The notes under the pieces were generated by a model. It worked only from the letters and a program-made list of their open reading frames with translations. It was not told where the DNA came from and searched no databases. From Pisaster brevispinus (Eukaryota > Echinodermata > Asteroidea > Forcipulatida > Asteriidae), in the NCBI GenBank assembly GCA_023634235.1, contig JAMKCF010000013.1, forward strand, positions 15,377,705 through 15,441,704: DNA of 64,000 bases, read 5' to 3'. Below, in pieces: positions 34,613 to 46,724 of the stretch (the stretch's first letter is position 1; each line of letters begins with the position of its first letter). The position numbers and the translations under genes were made by a program.

Positions 34613-36296
34613 CCCACATACATCAGAACCCCGCAGTAGTACGGCAGGGCTAATAAGCTAACTTGAATACACCCTACGGCAGTCACAAAGGGTGTACAGA
34701 GTTCCCTTTAAAACAGAACTAACCATGAAGGCCAACAAAAAAAAACCCAACGCAGTCCCCCCATCAAGTCGCCTCCTGGTACAATTGACTTTCCTTGCCG
34801 GTGATGTTTTCATAAAATATTTTCTCCCCGGACTGCTGGGAAGGTGGCAAAATCACCGTAACTAATTCCTTCATGTCAAAACCCTCCTGGCAGGACTGTC
34901 CACATAAGACTTCTTGTGCCACTCAACTATAACAACAAATAGTCCAACCAGGGTTCAGAAGGCTTGTTGTTATTTTCCCTTTTGAAATGTATTTTTTTAT
35001 TAAGTTTTCTTTTCACCCCCTGAGGTCATTGGAGTTCGTGATAAAGAACCTTAGGGTGGACTCTACCTCGTACTTCCCGTTTCTCACTATACTTCACCCC
35101 GGTTCATAGCCAACCAGATCCATGTTGAATTTGCTGTAAGGTTTGGGAGAGATCTTTTGAAAAACTTTCTGGGGGCACCCCACTAAATAAGGAGAAAACA
35201 GAGAGTCTGCCTCAATATATTCTCTATTAGACAGATTTGAGAGCCCAATAAAAGGGAAACAGAAAGAGGAGGATGAGGGCCTTTTTATTTATTATAATTT
35301 TTTTTCAAGGAGGAAAGAGGGCAGACAAAAGAATTGCTGGCTTTGTAGAACTTAGAAGTCTAAAATATGGGTAAATTATAAAATCGATCGTCGAAAGAAT
35401 GGTGCCAAGATGGTGCGAAAATACATGAAAATGTAGTCTTGTATAGTGGGAAAAAAGGCGGGAAAAGGGATCGGCTTCACAAAAGGATGAGAGCGGGGTC
35501 GATCATTGGTGTTTTTATTTACCTTCCCTTAGAGTGAATGGGTCAGAGCTGAGACACCAACAAACTAATTGGGCAAATTCATATTTGGGCTTCTACTTTC
35601 TTTCCCCACTTTCCCTCATTTGTGAAATCATCTCCGGTTTCGTGAATAATTTCCCTTTCAAAATGTTGTCATTTTTTTCACAACACCATGCTAGAAATCT
35701 GAGCCACGTTATATTTTCTGGACAGCTGTGTTGTATCAGAAACCAATTGCTCTAAATCTGATCCATTCTGGTTTCAGATGGGTGTTAGCTTTACGACCAC
35801 TTTGTGGTTCTTGGCAGTCCATTTAGGACAACATTCTGATGACCCAGAAGGGAAAAAAAAAAATCCATTGGCTGTCAATTTGAAAAACTTGGTCTGCTTC
35901 TCCGAGCACGCAAGAAAACCTTGTTCAATTATAATTCTAATGGCAGGCACAGATCAATATGGTATGTAATACTATTTACAAAAAAAGAAAGACAAATCAA
36001 GTCAACCAAAGCTTTTTTCTTCCACTTTTACTCTGAATAGAACTTATTTTTTCCGTTCAAATGACAGTTTAGGTTGAGCTTTTTTTCAAAGCTTCTTATT
36101 GTGTCAACATGAGGAATTCTACGTCCTATACTCAACTGATGTTTTTGGCAGGTACAAAATGGAGGAAAATATACCCCCCCCCCCAAAAAAAAGAAAGAAA
36201 ACCCAACCCAAATAAATTTAAAGTTTGTTGAATGGCTTCTGACTGGCACCCCTGAACAAGGATACTGTCAAAAAATAGGGAGACGACCAACACTTG

Positions 36297-36425
36297 GGCT
36301 AGATAGCTTCAGTTGGCTGGGCAGAGCCCCGGCATGTTAAATCTGAAGGTTGCTGGTTCAATTTCTCTTTGTTCAACCGAAAATTATTTTAAACATTTAC
36401 CCAGACAGCTTCCCTTGTGGTTTAC
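36297..36425 (+). mobile_element. Family F arm, degenerate solo copy
   Basis: GGGCTAGATAGCTTCAGTTG, CCCCGGCATGTTAAATCTGA, TGCTGGTTCAATTTCTCTTT, then CAACCGAAAATTATT and CCAGACAGCTTCCCTTGTGG align with 56418-56545, including the flank past the tRNA-like part. Confidence 0.75.
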
Positions 36426-36952
36426 GTCTTTTAAAATATCGAGACCTCCCACTCAAAACAGTATTTTGCAAAATAAAAGCAAACAGGCCCCGAACACAAA
36501 TTAATAATTTATTGTAATATTTTTGAAACCCCACTATCACATTCCAAACCACGCAGAAACATTGTTCCCCGTAACTCATGACCATTACGTGAAACAATGA
36601 GCTCTCTTTCAGTAGAAGGACAAAACAAACCGACCAGACTTGAAGTAATTGCTTGGGTTTGGAGTTACACCCAAAACCAACCCCTGCTTTTAATTCCTCT
36701 TCATCCCGCAGGAGTGCGGCTTTAAAGGCTTGATTAGGGGGGTGATTTATACCTGGGCACGCTGCTCGGGTATCGGGTTCTCCACTTAACCTAGATATTT
36801 ATGCCAATAATTATGGTTTTAATCTGGTTCTTGGGGCCGAACCACCTGTTTGTCGGGGGGGGGGGGGGGAACACAAAGCGGTAGAGGAGGAGGACTGGCA
36901 ACTACAAGGCTCTATTACAAGTAAAATATGATGCTTAGCCGGTATCTGAATT

Positions 36953-37015
36953 GGCAGCTATGGCTACGGCTGTGACTGTCGCTAAGGGTGTTGCTAAGGA
37001 CTTTCTATGAGGTCG
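36953..37015. repeat. GGCTAC/GTTGCTAAGG element fragment
   Basis: CAGCTATGGCTACGGCTGTG followed by ACTGTCGCTAAGGGTGTTGC, as in 63091-63122. Confidence 0.6.
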
Positions 37016-37204
37016 GGGCGCTACCTCATTTCCAACCTAAAAAGGACAGTGATATTCTTACAATACCCAAAAAATAAAACAATACATATTCAAGTCTTCC
37101 ATTCACCTGTATACTTTTTAAATTCATACCAATGTATAAACCCTGCTTTCCATAGTCCTACGTATAAAAAAAAATCGATTCAAAAAAGAAATCTGCAGAA
37201 CTAA

Positions 37205-37265
37205 AGCTGGAATCGAACCACAGACCTTCAGCATTCTAGAGCGGATTTCTTAACACGGTGCCGTT
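37205..37265 (-). mobile_element. tRNA-like SINE fragment
   Basis: CTGGAATCGAACCACAGACC followed by CATTCTAGAGCGGATTTCTT resembles the head at 17521-17605. Confidence 0.55.
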
Positions 37266-37518
37266 CAATGCCGGTGATGACATGCCAGCTTAAAGTAACA
37301 ACGGAACGTCACTGCTGCTAAACACCAAGGACCTTTTGACACTTTGCTCCTGGTGGAGAAGCTTTACCTTGAGAGGACTCCACCATTTCTTCCGCTGGGC
37401 TTTCGTCCACCAGCTGCTTTTAATTTCCATCCCCAACTTTGCACCTACATGGTGTACATTCACTGTACTTAACTGAAATAGTAATCAAGGTCCCGGGGTT
37501 CCGCTAAATCTAACGACC

Positions 37519-37676
37519 CTGGGCTCCACTTCTTAAAGCACCAAGATTCATCTTAAGATGAATTGTTAATATCACCATAGTGATTTGTATCCTTGTGACA
37601 TCACACTTTGCTTAGCAGTTAAGATTGATTCACACTTAAGATCAATCTCAGCTCTTTGTGAAAAAAATCGAGCTCT
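37519..37676. mobile_element. Family B element
   Basis: CTGGGCTCCACTTCTTAAAG at the left, GCTCTTTGTGAAAAAAATCG AGCTC at the right, with CACCATAGTGATTTGTATCC and ATCACACTTTGCTTAGCAG inside. Confidence 0.75.
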
Positions 37677-37734
37677 GGTTCATCATCCCAATTTCAAAGA
37701 GGGTCCATAATTTCACTCAAACTAAGATCCAACT

Positions 37735-37905
37735 TGGGCCCAATTTCATGGCTCTGCTTGTGGGGGCAGCATCCTGCGGCCCATAGATTCATGTGCTTTA
37801 CCGGGCTCTGCAAGCGCAGGTTTGTGTCATACGCAGGACCGTGACATAGAGCCGTGAATGGTGCGATCAAAAGGCCGCGTTCTCATTGGATTACTATCTC
37901 ACGGA
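37735..37905. mobile_element. Family C element
   Basis: It begins TGGGCCCAATTTCATGGCTC TGCTT, which joins the family A end to the family C core, and contains AGCGCAGG and CATAGAGCCGTGAATGG. Related to 46725-47146 and to the fragment at 17050-17115. Confidence 0.65.
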
Positions 37906-38029
37906 GACCACAGGTAACATTCCATTGGGTAAATCTGACTGGTGTCCGCTCTTGGATTATTTGTCATAGGTATATTGAACTAACCATGACAATGGTGAAA
38001 CAAACCGACTGACTTAATATATCAAATAA

Positions 38030-38105
38030 TAACAACAATATCTAGTTTTTATATCGCGCTTTATCTACAGGCGTCTAAAAGGGCTTATTGTTTATATATT
38101 AGGGC
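38030..38105 (-). mobile_element. Family G SINE tail fragment
   Basis: TAGTTTTTATATCGCGCTTT followed by ATCTACAGGCGTCT matches 47397-47440 of the long copy at 47386, without a tRNA head. Confidence 0.7.
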
Positions 38106-38257
38106 GCTACGCCAGTGACCTTTACCTGATGTGACAAAATACATGATCTAGCTTGTAAACAATGGTTGAAGAGAAGCACAGCAAATAAAAGTAAGAAAAA
38201 CCGCACAAGCAAAGGAACAAAATTTCTGAGTTCTGTGTACTGCCGCAACAATAACAG

Positions 38258-38455
38258 AGCTGCCAGCATTTGTATCTTGCAATCAGGGAGATTTTGAGCA
38301 ACAATCAGGGAGATACTTAGAATTATATTCAACATAGTAGGGAAAAAGTTTTCCATAACCAGGAAGATTGTCAAACTTGTTCATCAGAACATGGAACCAT
38401 TGGTTTATTTTCAGGGAACTTTCTGCAGAATCAGGGGGAGTTGCCAGCTCTGCAT
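38258..38455 (+). repeat. Dispersed repeat M, copy 2
   Basis: Counterpart of 13228-13417 in the same orientation, with TCTTGCAATCAGGGAGATTT and TTATTTTCAGGGAACTTTCT. Confidence 0.85.
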
Positions 38456-39142
38456 TACCAGTATGAGTGTGAGCATCACCAGTATGCATGTCGTAATTCA
38501 CTTCCGTGTGTGTCACGATCATCGCTGTGCAGCGAGCCGCATGTGGCATTTTACTGGTCAGATTTACCATGACGATACGCCCCCAACTGGACTTTTTGGC
38601 TCGGTGAGTTTGACCAGGTTAGGTTACCCATTCAGAAAGTGGCCGGTAAAACTTCCCATTGGACTCGGACCTGGGTGAACTTTTCCTAGGTTGTTCGCAC
38701 TGGACTTGAAAATGGTCAAGTTAACTGTTTGCTCGGTTAGTTTACCCCCCCCCCCCAAAAAAAAGTCCAATGTGAACACGGCTTAAACCTTTTTCCAGAC
38801 CAGAGGAAGCCCACCCTCTTCAAACAGGTGATGGCTGTCACAATCATTCAGGAACTAGGATAAAAGGTCTCACCTCCAGCCCCCTCCTACAGGGACCAAA
38901 TAGAAGCTCTCCTCCCCTGTAAATCTCTCACAGTAATCCAATTTGCCAGCCATCTGAAACCAGTAATGGATTTCGCACACTGCGCATTAAGGGGCTATCA
39001 GGGGGCATCGTGGGCCTGACAAGGGGGCCCCCGTGTGGTCCTCTGGGGTGGCTTGTGACTTGGGAATCTTCTGCTTAAACTCACTGTTTACATCTGCTGC
39101 TGAATGACCCTGCTTTCATATCACTTGGGAGGGAGATTTTTT

Positions 39143-39330
39143 AGGTGTTCGTGCAAATGAGCACAAACACCTCTTGTTCTCTTGTTTTTTAGGTGTTCGT
39201 ACAATATGAGCACTAACACCTCTTGTTTTTCTGCTTTTTAGGTGTTCGTGCAACTGATTACAAACACCTCTTGTTCTCTTGTTTTTTAGGCGTTCGTGCA
39301 ACATGAGCACGAACACCTCTTGTTTTTGTC
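39143..39330. repeat. Array of four consecutive 48-49 bp hairpin units
   Basis: Units start at 39143, 39191, 39240 and 39288. Each has a stem AGGTGTTCGTGC ... GCAC(A/T)AACACCT around a short variable loop (AAATGA, AATATGA, AACTGATTA, AACATGA), followed by CTTGTT and a T-rich linker. The loop changes from unit to unit while the stems are kept. Confidence 0.9.
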
Positions 39331-39420
39331 CTAAGAGTCACTACGAGTTATGACCAGGATTGTAGCTTGACCAGTTCACAACTTCTGGTGTTACTTTGGG
39401 CTCATACATTTGTTAACACA

Positions 39421-39727
39421 TAACTGCCTAACTATGGAGTTTCCCGTAGAACACACAAACACTGTTAGCGCTTAACTACGAGAAAACCAATGGATGACCA
39501 AGAAGTTGGTGTCTTTCTTTTACTCTCACTTCTTGTGATACGAGGCGAGAAACATGGCAAGATATATATCACATTAAAGAGAATGATGTGCTCTTTCCTA
39601 TGGTATTTAGCTTGTTGGGGTTTGTTTGCATGCAGGACAGTAAAAGAATGAATGTTATTGCAACGCAGCAATGAGTGCTACCTGGGTTTTGGTGGGAACA
39701 GTGTTTATTTACTGTGACCAGTCAAAC
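39421..39727 (-). repeat. Dispersed repeat N, copy 1
   Basis: It matches 62121-62423 over about 300 bp, including ATATATATCACATTAAAGAG and ACTGTGACCAGTCA. Both copies keep a minus-strand open frame of 67-68 codons sharing (I/T)ILFNVIYIL. Confidence 0.85.
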
Positions 39728-41033
39728 GGATATGACTTAAGGTGAAGAGGGTGGGGTGGGGGTGGGGATGGAGTCATAAATAACTGCCGAGAACTCCATT
39801 ATGAAATCAAGCGTTCATCTCTATGGAGTTACTGCATGCCTGTAGTAATTCAACTTCTAAAAAGTGCCCCTGTAGTAAGTAGGCACGGAAGTGTCGTAGC
39901 CGCTGCCATCCAGAACAATTCTACACAAACTGCCTCAAGTTAAATAGTTTCCCCCTTGAAATCATGAGCTAATTGATTGAAACAGGTTGATTGTACTGTA
40001 CATGAACTCCAAGGCTACACTGTGAAAGCATAGAGCAAGGAACCAGCTCTCTATGGTGAAAGCAAGCAGGGATTTCAATGCCACCAAAGTTTTCCCTGAT
40101 GATGTCCCCCCCCCCCCCTCCTCCTCCAATGAATCCCTGGTCTACCAGGGAAAAATGTGTCCATTTAATATCACAGACAGCTTGTGGAGATTATCTTGTA
40201 GCTCTTTGGTCAATTCCAGGGTCAGTAATCTACCACAAACCTGAAAATGTACTTCCAATGCCTTGTCAAAATCTTTGGCTTCTACTTCCACCCAGGGGTC
40301 TCATGTGGTCAACCTGGGGACATCCATTACCATGATTTCTGGTCTTGATTTTTAGTCCCCTGGTGGATTCAGTGTTAGAAGGCAGTAAAAAAGGCATGAA
40401 TTTTGTCCAGATTAAGGTAATTTAAGCACTTGTTTGTTTCTGGGTCTGTCTGCGCAACCCCCTCAATATTTGGTCATAAATGTCACAATCGGAGAACGCC
40501 CTGAGTTACTCAGTGAAGAATACACCTGCCGGATAACGGCATTAACACAAATATCCGTTTTCGATATCGCTATTATTTACGCCAATTGAGTCAGATATCG
40601 GATGTCTGGAACTAAGGACAAAAAAAAAGGTCTTCATTTGCAGACAGGAATAAGTTTGATTGGACAGGCTAGTTTTGTTTTTATCCAAATCAGTTTCTCA
40701 TCTGGCAATAAATAACACAATGAATTTAAAGCTACAATCAAAACTCATTACGGATAATTTACGCTTTATCGGAGTCAAATGATTTACAAGTGCCTGGTTA
40801 TTTAATTTAGAGCAGCAGAAATCTCTGGAGTCCCTTTGCTGATTCCAGTGCCAGAGTCTCGGTACTTTTTGGTAAAAGGTCAGAGAATTCTCCCCGAGGC
40901 GGGTGCTGTGAGAATTTTTCATCCAGTGAGCAGAAGAAGATTACTCATGGTCACAGTGGGCAACAGGTAGGCAGACAGAGTGACAAACAAACAATCTTTT
41001 TTTCTAAACCATGGAGGACACTCCTTCACCATC

Positions 41034-41200
41034 TTGGCCCAAAGTCTCAGAGCTGCTTAAGCACAAAGAGTAGCTAAGCACAACACAATTATGCTTGCCA
41101 GAATGAGGTTACCAGCCAAAATATATATCACATGTATACCATCCGGTATCCTGTGCTTTACAGCAGAAAAATGTTTAGAACAATTGTTTGCTTAAAGGGT
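41034..41200. mobile_element. Family A element, right end degraded
   Basis: TTGGCCCAAAGTCTCAGAGC at the left, then GCTTAAGCACAAAGAGTAGC, GAGGTTACCAGCCAAAATA and GGTATCCTG. The inverted right end is not clear. Confidence 0.75.
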
Positions 41201-42003
41201 GTGCATAACATTGGCAAGATTGACAACATGAATATTGAAAGATTTACACAAAACATACATGGCACAAAGATGGTCACCGTGGAAACCATCCATGAAATGT
41301 TTTTGAGAAATAGTGACTAAAAGAATGAGTTTTGATCTTGCGAGTCCCAATCCGAAATCCCAATGTTTGCACAAAGAATGTAACTTGGCGCTCATAGCCC
41401 CAAATTCAAACCAAGACAAAAAATGGAACCCATTAAGGCAAAACTAAAACAAAACAGAACCAAACAAAAGAACACTGAAGACACAAACAGAAAATCTTTT
41501 TCTGAAAACCTGATAGTAATAATTAAACAACTGAAACAGACTTTGCTTTTGCTGTCCTTCCAAAATCCTCCCCAAACACTGAGATATTCTAGTGGAAGTG
41601 TCCTTTGCTCTGAAACCCCCCCCCCAAAAAAAAATAAACCCAAACCGTGTCCTTTCTTAACCCAGAATCCAATTCTGATTCGGAGTTTGCACTTTTTCTG
41701 TTTTCCCTTTTACCTTTGCTGCTTCAGATTTTCCTGAATGCTCTAAGCTTTCCACAAACTCCCCTTATTGATTTCTGCTCTGGATTTTACAAAATGCTTT
41801 ACAATTTTGTTTCCATCAACTTGAGTGTTCTGGACGGTTGTAGCACTTTTCTTTGTTAAACAGGGACCGATGAATACAGCCCATTGGCTTTTGAAACTGT
41901 GTTATTCCGTAGGTCGTAAACTTGTAACAAAACAACACCTCAAGATATTTCCGGGAACAAGCACTGTACAAAAGTCTCTGCATGTTGTGTGTTATTGACG
42001 ATT

Positions 42004-42190
42004 GGTCTGGGGCATGAGTCAAGATCTGGTGGCTGAGTCAACTGATTGCGGGTTCGAATCCCAGTCACGTAACAAACCCATCGGTCTAGGGCATGAGTCA
42101 AGATCTGACGGCCGAGTCAACTGTTTGCGGGTTCGAATCCCAGTCACCAAACAAGCCCATCGGTCTAGGACATGAGTCAAGATCTGACGG
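42004..42190 (+). repeat. 79-bp tandem repeat carrying B-box-like motifs
   Basis: Units start at 42004, 42083 and 42162 (partial). Each has GGTCTAGGGCATGAGTCAAG, ATCTGACGGCCGAGTCAACT and GCGGGTTCGAATCCCAGTCA. The last word is a Pol III B box. The array abuts a SINE of family G at 42215. Confidence 0.85.
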
Positions 42191-42214
42191 CCCAGAAGTC
42201 CAGAAGCATCTACA

Positions 42215-42335
42215 GTTAAGTGTCTTGCCCAAGAACCCACATGTGTCACGACCAGGATTCGAACCCACACTCTGATGACTCAGCCATAAGAACTAGAGTT
42301 CAATGCTCTTAGCCATGACAGGCTGCATGTTATGA
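42215..42335 (-). mobile_element. tRNA-Leu-derived SINE, 5' part (family G)
   Basis: AAGTGTCTTGCCCAAGAACC, CACGACCAGGATTCGAACCC and CTCTTAGCCATGACA, the inverted head and proximal tail. Confidence 0.8.
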
Positions 42336-42577
42336 CCAGAAACACAAACCTATCCAAGGAAATAAGATACTCTCTCTGCTCACAATGAATGCAAAAGTGG
42401 TAGTCGGATTCGGCATTTTTCCAAAGAATTACTTCGCGAAACCCTGAAGTAAAAAGGGGGTGATTCCAGGGTAGAGATTATGAGTGTTATTTTTTCGATA
42501 CATGTCAACACATTGGCTGCGTAGTCTCCTGTCCTAAACTGAATTCAAAAATGGCTTTGAACCGATAAAAAGTTGAA

Positions 42578-42912
42578 GCGTGTGGTGGCCGAGCGGTTAA
42601 GAGCACCAGACTCAAGCTCTGCGTTTCTGATCAGAGTGAGGGTTCGAGTCACGGTCATGACACTTGTCACTTGTATCCTTGAGGAAGATGCTTTACCCTA
42701 ATTGCTTTTGTCTTCGGTCCATAGGTCCCATGTACTAGGACTGGTACTGCAGGTAAAAGACCCAGAAAACTGATCGCGGAAGAGTAGGGGTTAACCCCGG
42801 TGTTTCTGGTTCACATAGCAAGCACCCTTGTTTACAGGTTTCCTCAGGCTTGCAAGCTACAGTGAAGTTCACTTATGAGGCATCCTTGGTTTCACTACCA
42901 GAAATATCCTAA
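42578..42912 (+). mobile_element. tRNA-Leu(CAA)-derived SINE (family G), best-preserved head
   Basis: GTGGTGGCCGAGCGGTTAAG, then an anticodon arm CCAGA-CTCAAGC-TCTG whose loop holds CAA with T at position 33, a variable arm TTTCTGATCAGA and the B box GGTTCGAGTC. This places the origin in tRNA-Leu(CAA). The tail extends through GGTTAACCCCGGTGTTTCTG to about 42912. Confidence 0.88.
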
Positions 42913-44230
42913 TAAATAATAGTATAATAAAAATAATTGGAGTAGTAATAAATAGTGCAAAGCACTTTGATAACTAGTTCAAAAGCACCTACATTAAATG
43001 CCTGAAGTACCAGTGGTATTATTATTTTTTATAATACACATTCCAATTTTTTCAAAAGATCAATATTTCTATGCACATGTTTTTCCTCAAACAAAACAAC
43101 ACCAAATTGTTCAGTGATAAACCCAGTGATAAAATTCCTGTGATTGAACTAAACTTTTCAATCAAATAACCTTGGGGTTGATTGCATTTTAAAGCATAAC
43201 AGCAAGACAAATTTCCGTTCCTCTATTTTGCCAACAGTGTGTACTGTGCCATTGTTTTCTAAACTAAACTATGGACTTAATGCATTCTTGCATCTTGTGA
43301 TGATGGAAGTAGTGACTTATTATGAGCCCACTCGGAATATAAGTAGATTAACCGGAAGATGAAAGACTTGTAAACCAAGTACATAATGTTTAACCCAAAG
43401 GACTGCTAAGCCTTCAAAGGCCAACTGTTATTTATTTTCAATTTTTAAGAAAATGAACGTTCATGAAAAAAGCCGCTTGGACCGCTTTTTACCCAACAAA
43501 AAGACCACTTGGTAAACATGGCAGTGAAAGCGCTGACTTTTTAATAGGGACCCATCGGCATGTTCCAATCTTTCATTCAGTCGACCGGCTCGCCGTGTTT
43601 GGTCAGACAACACGGCGGAGAACTTGACGCGCCGATCAAAATCTCCTCACCGGATCAATTGGTAAAACAGAGAATTTTTTCTGTATCCAAGGGAAAATAG
43701 AATGTTTTCAGGCTGTGAGGCAAAACCATCACCAGCCAAGTGTGAGAAATGGCCCCCTTTTATGTCCTTCGCCCCGCCAGGAAATCTGACCTGAATGACA
43801 AGTCTCCTTCAGCACTGAGAAAACATCCTTAAGTCAACACGAAATTGTATGGACATCAAAGTAGAGGGATGGGGCCCTGCGAGGTGGGACAAAAAGAACC
43901 AGCAGCTAGGGTCAATGTGCATGTATGGCAGAGGTGTGGAGTTAACTTTTTGACGTTGACTTTCGTTTTTGTACTTATTTTCCTCTCCTTCTCTTTTTTC
44001 TTCGTTTACACAGAGATGATGAGTGTGTTTTATAAGCAGCATGCTGAGTGATTGTGGGAAGAGACCAGGGCTAGATCTCTTGAAGCTGTTAAAGATGTGT
44101 TACAGTTTATGACGATTAGCCGACAACTAAAACTGAAAATGCTGAATTTAAGACTTTAGTTGAGTCAAGGTTTTAGAAATTAGCTGAAGTATGTCCTGAA
44201 ATGTTGTAGCTCAGGCACTAGCTAGCATAT

Positions 44231-44425
44231 CGGGCTGATACGCACAAATTGTGGGCTGGTAAGCACAAATTGTGGGCTGGTTAGCACAAATTTTGGGGGC
44301 TGGTAAGCACAAATTGTGGGCTGGTTAGCACAAATTGTGGGCTGGTTAGCACGAATTGTGGGCTGGTAAGCACAAATTGTGGGCTGGTTAGCACAAATTG
44401 TGGGCTGGTTAGCGCCAATTGTGGC
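44231..44425 (+). repeat. 21-bp minisatellite, about nine copies
   Basis: The unit GGGCTGGTTAGCACAAATTGT alternates with a GGTAAGC variant. One unit has TTTTGGG. The period gives heptapeptide-periodic open frames that are not evidence of coding. Confidence 0.92.
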
Positions 44426-45805
44426 TGACACTCAAACAAACTAACAATAAATAAATGTATACTATTTTTTTTTACAGATCAAATTCCCCCAAATCATAAT
44501 GATACAACCACTAAGAATGCCCAGATTGTACAGTAGGGCTTTTAAAACCAAAAAGATTTACACCACATAAAAAAACATTTCGAGGACCTCGTTTCAATTC
44601 AGCGTGCTTTGGCCAAACTTCTAAAGTTGGGGCTCAGAATGCCCCCCCCTTCGAAAAATCCTGGGAAGAACCGGGACGTTTGAGCAAGGTTGGAGCCTTG
44701 AACAAGAACATGTGGTTTGGTTGAGTCATCCTTTGGCCAATCTCAGTTCAGACATGGTCCAGCAATGATTCAGCACACCAGAAGATCCAGGCATCCACAC
44801 TTCAACCCCCCCCCAAGTCTAGGTGCAAGACGGCGTTATTAAATCTCCTACACACTGCAGACTACCCGTGCCAGACAAGCAATCACATGCACACACAAAC
44901 AGCTCTGACTTAAAAAGTGGAATGGGTGAAACTGTCAGGCCGCAAAACACTTGATGCAAAAATAACACAAGAATATCCGTGCATCAAGACTACAAAATCC
45001 CTTGTATTCACTCCCACCTTCAGGACAGTCAGTGAAGTCTCTTTCATGCTAAACGAATTCCCCCTGAAATTTCTAGGATTGTTTGTTCGACAAGTTTTCC
45101 TACTTGAATTGCTAACCCTGGCAAACTCCCGGGATATAGCTCACCCTGCTTGGGACGAGGGTTAAGCAAGAAAACCCCAGGATTAGCATACTTGAGGTCT
45201 CATTTCCACCAGGAAAGATGCATCAAGTTTGAAGTGAGCATGGAGTGGAGGTGGGGTCAAAGTTCACCAGGAAATTTCTGGGGTTTTATTTGGGATCATG
45301 TGAAAATGGCTACAATCAATGGCTACAATTTCCCTTGCCACCTTGAAGGCCCTATTACAGTACTTCATGCGTTTTCGCACATCGCTTATGTCAGGAATGT
45401 TAACTGGTCTTTTCCAATGGACAGAGTCAATGTTTGCTTTATATTTCGCGCTAGGGTGGGTTGGGTGTCCCCTTCTGCAACACCCAGGCGTCTGGTGTCT
45501 TCATAGGGTGTCTGAAATGGTTGTTGATCTTTTGGGACGAGGAGGAGGTCACAAGGACAGGTGATCGTGTCAGATTCCCTGTATACACAATTACATCGAT
45601 AGTTTGAATTCGCAGTTTATAAAAAGGCACCAGACTATTTTCCCTTCTAGCCTCAGTTTGGTTTACATTGGTTTGAATAAAAGAAATATAAAATGGTTGC
45701 ATGTACTAGCAGTTCTCCCTAGCTGGGCGTGCAAATAAACTCAGTGAATGATTTCCCATGTAGGCCTCCAAATAACCGACGGCACCCACAGCAATTGCCG
45801 TAGTG

Positions 45806-45920
45806 CCCTGTGCTTTTGCTGTGGAGCCCTCTCCAATACAAATTTACGTTTTCCTCATAGAAGTGCCCCTTACCAGAGGGAAATGGCTGTGCCCCTTCAA
45901 GAGCGAAGTTCAAGGCCTGC
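45806..45920 (+). mobile_element. Family D element, diverged
   Basis: TGCCCTGTGCTTTTGCTGTG, GTGCCCC and GCGAAGTTCAAGGCCTGCC follow the order of family D. Confidence 0.55.
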
Positions 45921-46501
45921 CCATGTAGGCCCTATAGCATCAGCAAAATGCTACACAAGATGTATCAGTTGCTGCTCAGAAATCATAACTTGCAACTCAA
46001 TATTAGCATTCAGTGTGCACAAAACATGTTCAGTCTAAAAACTGTACCGTTCAAAATCGCTGGATGAAACATTCCCTAAAAACTGCATCACAAAAATAGG
46101 CTGACCCATTTACGCTTTAATGAGAATTCATGTTCCTTATTGCCATTGCACATAACAGAGCATGACAGAAATGGTAGGTGCATGAAAGAAGTTTACAGCA
46201 AAACCTCATCGTAGCCCGTGAGAGTCACACTAGTATTTCAAACAGATTTGGGAATCATTAGTTCTCAAAGCACATTGCTTTTAAAAGTGTAAAAGAACCC
46301 AAACCACACACTTTTACACTCAAATAATGCGCAAGACTAGCACAGACTATTGTTGGGGACGATGTCGGGCAATGGACCCATTCACGGTGGCTTTTCAAAT
46401 TCATCCTTCGGCACACAATAAACTCCAAACACCCGCTGAACAAAACAGAGACAGGGATACACCAACCGCCCTCTAAACTCAAACAACCCGCACTTCAGTT
46501 G

Positions 46502-46709
46502 AATAATGCCCCTCATATTGACCAGAATGATTGCATTTGATGGTTTAGCACCTTGGAACAAGCCTGCCCAACCACTAGATTTGTAGCTTGTGTCTACACA
46601 GGCCTCCACAAAAATGTACCCCAGTTAAACGGTTGTTTAACGACAAGCACCCCAAGGACAGAAACTGGTGAGAGAGCTGACATTTGGTAAAATTTTTGAA
46701 ACTCAATCA
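46502..46709 (+). repeat. Direct duplication P, copy 1
   Basis: It matches 47961-48139, 1460 bp away: ATTGACCAGAATGATTGCAT, GATGGTTTAGCACCTTGGAA and CAAGCACCC(C)AAGGACAGA. The second copy lacks about 29 bases internally. Confidence 0.9.
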
Positions 46710-46724
46710 AGGGGAAAGGCAACA

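Noticed and set aside
39143..39330. CRISPR-like array
   Set aside because: The window is animal nuclear DNA. The unit is a whole hairpin and the intervening parts are similar T-rich linkers, not unique spacers.
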